Source: Clostridiaceae bacterium UBA6085 | GTDB taxonomy: Bacteria > Bacillota > Clostridia > Clostridiales > Clostridiaceae | DNA: 7,635 nt | Reading direction: 5' to 3' | Assembly (NCBI GenBank): GCA_002428605.1 | Contig: DIXH01000033.1 | Span: 19,955 to 27,589, forward strand | Part shown: positions 6,467 through 7,635 of the stretch, one piece after another | Layout: every line of letters begins with the position of its first letter | Position numbering within the stretch: the first letter of the stretch is position 1 | Translations under genes and position numbers: made by a program | Notes under the pieces: model-generated | Databases searched by the model: none | What the model was told of the DNA's origin: nothing | What the model saw: the letters and a program-made list of their open reading frames with translations, nothing else

Positions 6467-6506
6467 AAGACAGTGGCCCCGGAAACCTAACCGGAGCCAC
6501 TGTCTT
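6467..6506. terminator. Hairpin terminator shared by mviM and the convergent cotH-like gene
   Basis: Arms 6467-6482 and 6491-6506 pair over 16 positions with a single C-A mismatch (6478 with 6495) around an 8-nt loop (AAACCTAA). The hairpin starts on the base after the mviM stop. On the plus strand it is followed by CTTGGTTTT, a modest U tract. On the minus strand the arm ends TCTT and runs into TTAG, giving a run of four T, so it can also stop transcription arriving from the cotH-like gene, whose stop is about 84 bp away. Confidence 0.85.
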
Positions 6507-6589
6507 CTTGGTTTTACCCGTTTCGTATCTTGGAGGGAACACGAAAAAGAAAATCTATATTTACGCCTGTGTCGGCGCTGCAAAATTCA

Positions 6590-7635
6590 TCATATTATGT
6601 CATACCTTCTTCTCTTCCTTACAAGAAGCTGAATCAGAAAGGCCGCCATGGAAGCTGCAAGTACTGCAGCGATAAGGATGTTATCATCATTTTGGACTGC
6701 TGTCTCTGATGACAGCACCTCCTTGTTCCGGTCATCCATGCGGACATCACCCTTTATCCCCTTGCCAACACCTATATCCCTGCCGCCACCGGAGCCGTTG
6801 CCGCCGTTTGTCGAAGGCCTGCCACCGCTCAGCTGAAGCCTTATGTTCTCTGCCATGCCGTATGCAGAAAGCCTCAGCTTCGGAGCGCTTCCTGCGTTCA
6901 TGCCACCCTGCAGGTCCCTGCCCTGGGCTTTGTTTCCTTCAGGGCCATTTTTCGAAGGAGCCGGCATTTCCGTTTCCACGGTATCAAGCTTAATTCCTTC
7001 AAGTTCCTCTTCAGTTACACCTGAGATGTTCTCATGGTACTCACTGTAGGTATAGAATGCTGTGGGGTCAGTACTTACAAGGTCCCCTATGAGGCTGTCA
7101 AGCTCCTCTATCCTTCTTCCGAGGTATTCATCGTCAAGGTAGCTTTCAGCTATCTCCTCAAGGTATCCATGATACCTTTCAAGATACTCTTCATCGCTTA
7201 AAAGTATCTTTACAAGAGGTCTCGATGAAAGGCTTCCCTGGACAGGCTCATCAATAAATATTTCTGACGCTGCTGAAGCTCCCATTCCGAAGCCTCCGAA
7301 GGACATGTTGTAGTCCCAGGGAAGGATCGTGAACCTTCCGTCAACCTCATATAGGTAGTAGTTGTGCCCGAAATTCCCGATGTAGCTGTCAAAGTTCATA
7401 AGAGCAGTGTTTACAGCTATGTACCTCAGGGCACTGTCAACATCCAGGTGCTTTTCAATGTCAACACCTGTCCCTATGGCCTCAAGAAGGTCAGTCACCT
7501 TGGTGAAGTCATAATCTTCCTCATTTGTCTTTATCTCAAGCCCTTCATAGCTATCCTCATCGTCATCTATATATTCCAGTGTGTTGCCGTCAGATTTGTA
7601 CAGGTCTCCGCCTCCTGAGTTTGTCACTTTGTAAC
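6590..7635 (-). CDS. CotH-family protein kinase, membrane-anchored; 5' end cut by window edge
   Basis: C-terminal part (348 codons) of a CotH-like atypical kinase; B. subtilis CotH phosphorylates spore-coat proteins, and relatives occur widely in surface proteins. The frame stays open past the GTG at 7627 to the right edge, so the true start lies outside. Counting that GTG as residue 1: LYKSDG (9-14) resembles the segment before the kinase core; NFDSYIGNFGHNYYLY (78-93) carries Asp80, Asn84 and Asn89; LPWDYNMSFGG (102-112) carries Asp105. These match the family's catalytic and metal-binding blocks. Then a helical, acidic region (about 143-182), a Gly/Ser/Asn-rich linker (268-292; 6826-6752), one hydrophobic helix (317-336; 6679-6620) and a basic tail RKRRRYDII. 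Inference: type I topology, kinase outside, anchored by the C-terminal helix. The substrate is unknown. The shared hairpin at 6467-6506 probably ends the transcript. Confidence 0.88.
   Translation of the reverse strand, partial: YKVTNSGGGDLYKSDGNTLEYIDDDEDSYEGLEIKTNEEDYDFTKVTDLLEAIGTGVDIEKHLDVDSALRYIAVNTALMNFDSYIGNFGHNYYLYEVDGRFTILPWDYNMSFGGFGMGASAASEIFIDEPVQGSLSSRPLVKILLSDEEYLERYHGYLEEIAESYLDDEYLGRRIEELDSLIGDLVSTDPTAFYTYSEYHENISGVTEEELEGIKLDTVETEMPAPSKNGPEGNKAQGRDLQGGMNAGSAPKLRLSAYGMAENIRLQLSGGRPSTNGGNGSGGGRDIGVGKGIKGDVRMDDRNKEVLSSETAVQNDDNILIAAVLAASMAAFLIQLLVRKRRRYDII

Noticed and set aside
6507..6589. Possible small gene or RNA between the shared terminator and the cotH-like stop
   Set aside because: No ribosome site with a following open frame and no convincing hairpin; the best is a 4-bp CGCC/GGCG stem on the minus strand.
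7625..7627. GTG at 7627 as the start of the CotH-like gene
   Set aside because: The frame continues upstream to the edge (Tyr-Lys before the Val), and the kinase family needs a large N-terminal part that is out of view.

Overview
The window looks like a chromosomal segment from a Gram-positive, Clostridia-like bacterium (Bacillota). Reasons: AGGAGG-type ribosome binding sites, a TTG start, consensus TATAAT -10 boxes, a Gram-positive-type LexA (DinR) box, strong use of AGG (Arg) and ATA (Ile) codons at roughly balanced G+C, and a membrane-anchored CotH-family kinase. The genus cannot be fixed from sequence alone. Most of the content is core cell machinery. I see no CRISPR array, insertion sequence, tRNA, rRNA or phage gene.

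Layout. Bases 1-4445, minus strand: a two-gene type IIA topoisomerase operon. parE (GyrB/ParE-type ATPase and TOPRIM subunit) is complete. parC (GyrA/ParC-type DNA cleavage subunit) follows after 12 nt and runs off the left edge with 830 codons visible. The lack of a GyrA box in the visible part of the ParC C-terminal domain favours topoisomerase IV over gyrase. The parE leader holds a near-perfect GAAC-N4-GTTC palindrome just downstream of a predicted promoter. This suggests SOS control of the operon and is the most interesting signal here.

Bases 4541-5374, minus strand: an RlmA-type 23S rRNA guanine-N1 methyltransferase with its zinc-binding Cys/His motif. Bases 5375-5539 form a 165-bp divergent promoter region: an extended -10 promoter fires left into rlmA, and a well-formed sigma-A-type promoter with an inverted repeat in its spacer fires right. 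Bases 5540-6466, plus strand: an MviM/YceM-type Gfo/Idh/MocA oxidoreductase. A strong hairpin (6467-6506) ends it and probably also serves the convergent gene on the other side.

Bases 6590-7635, minus strand: the 3' part of a CotH-family protein kinase gene, cut by the right edge, whose product ends in a Gly-rich linker, one transmembrane helix and a basic tail.

The two topoisomerase subunits form one enzyme. The other three genes have no clear functional link to it or to each other, and the gene order looks like ordinary chromosome. No stretch of more than about 165 bases lacks a gene. Nothing amounts to a clearly new system; the points worth checking are the LexA box, an alanine at the quinolone-contact serine of ParC, the GyrA-box-free but long C-terminal domain, and the candidate operators near the parE and mviM promoters.
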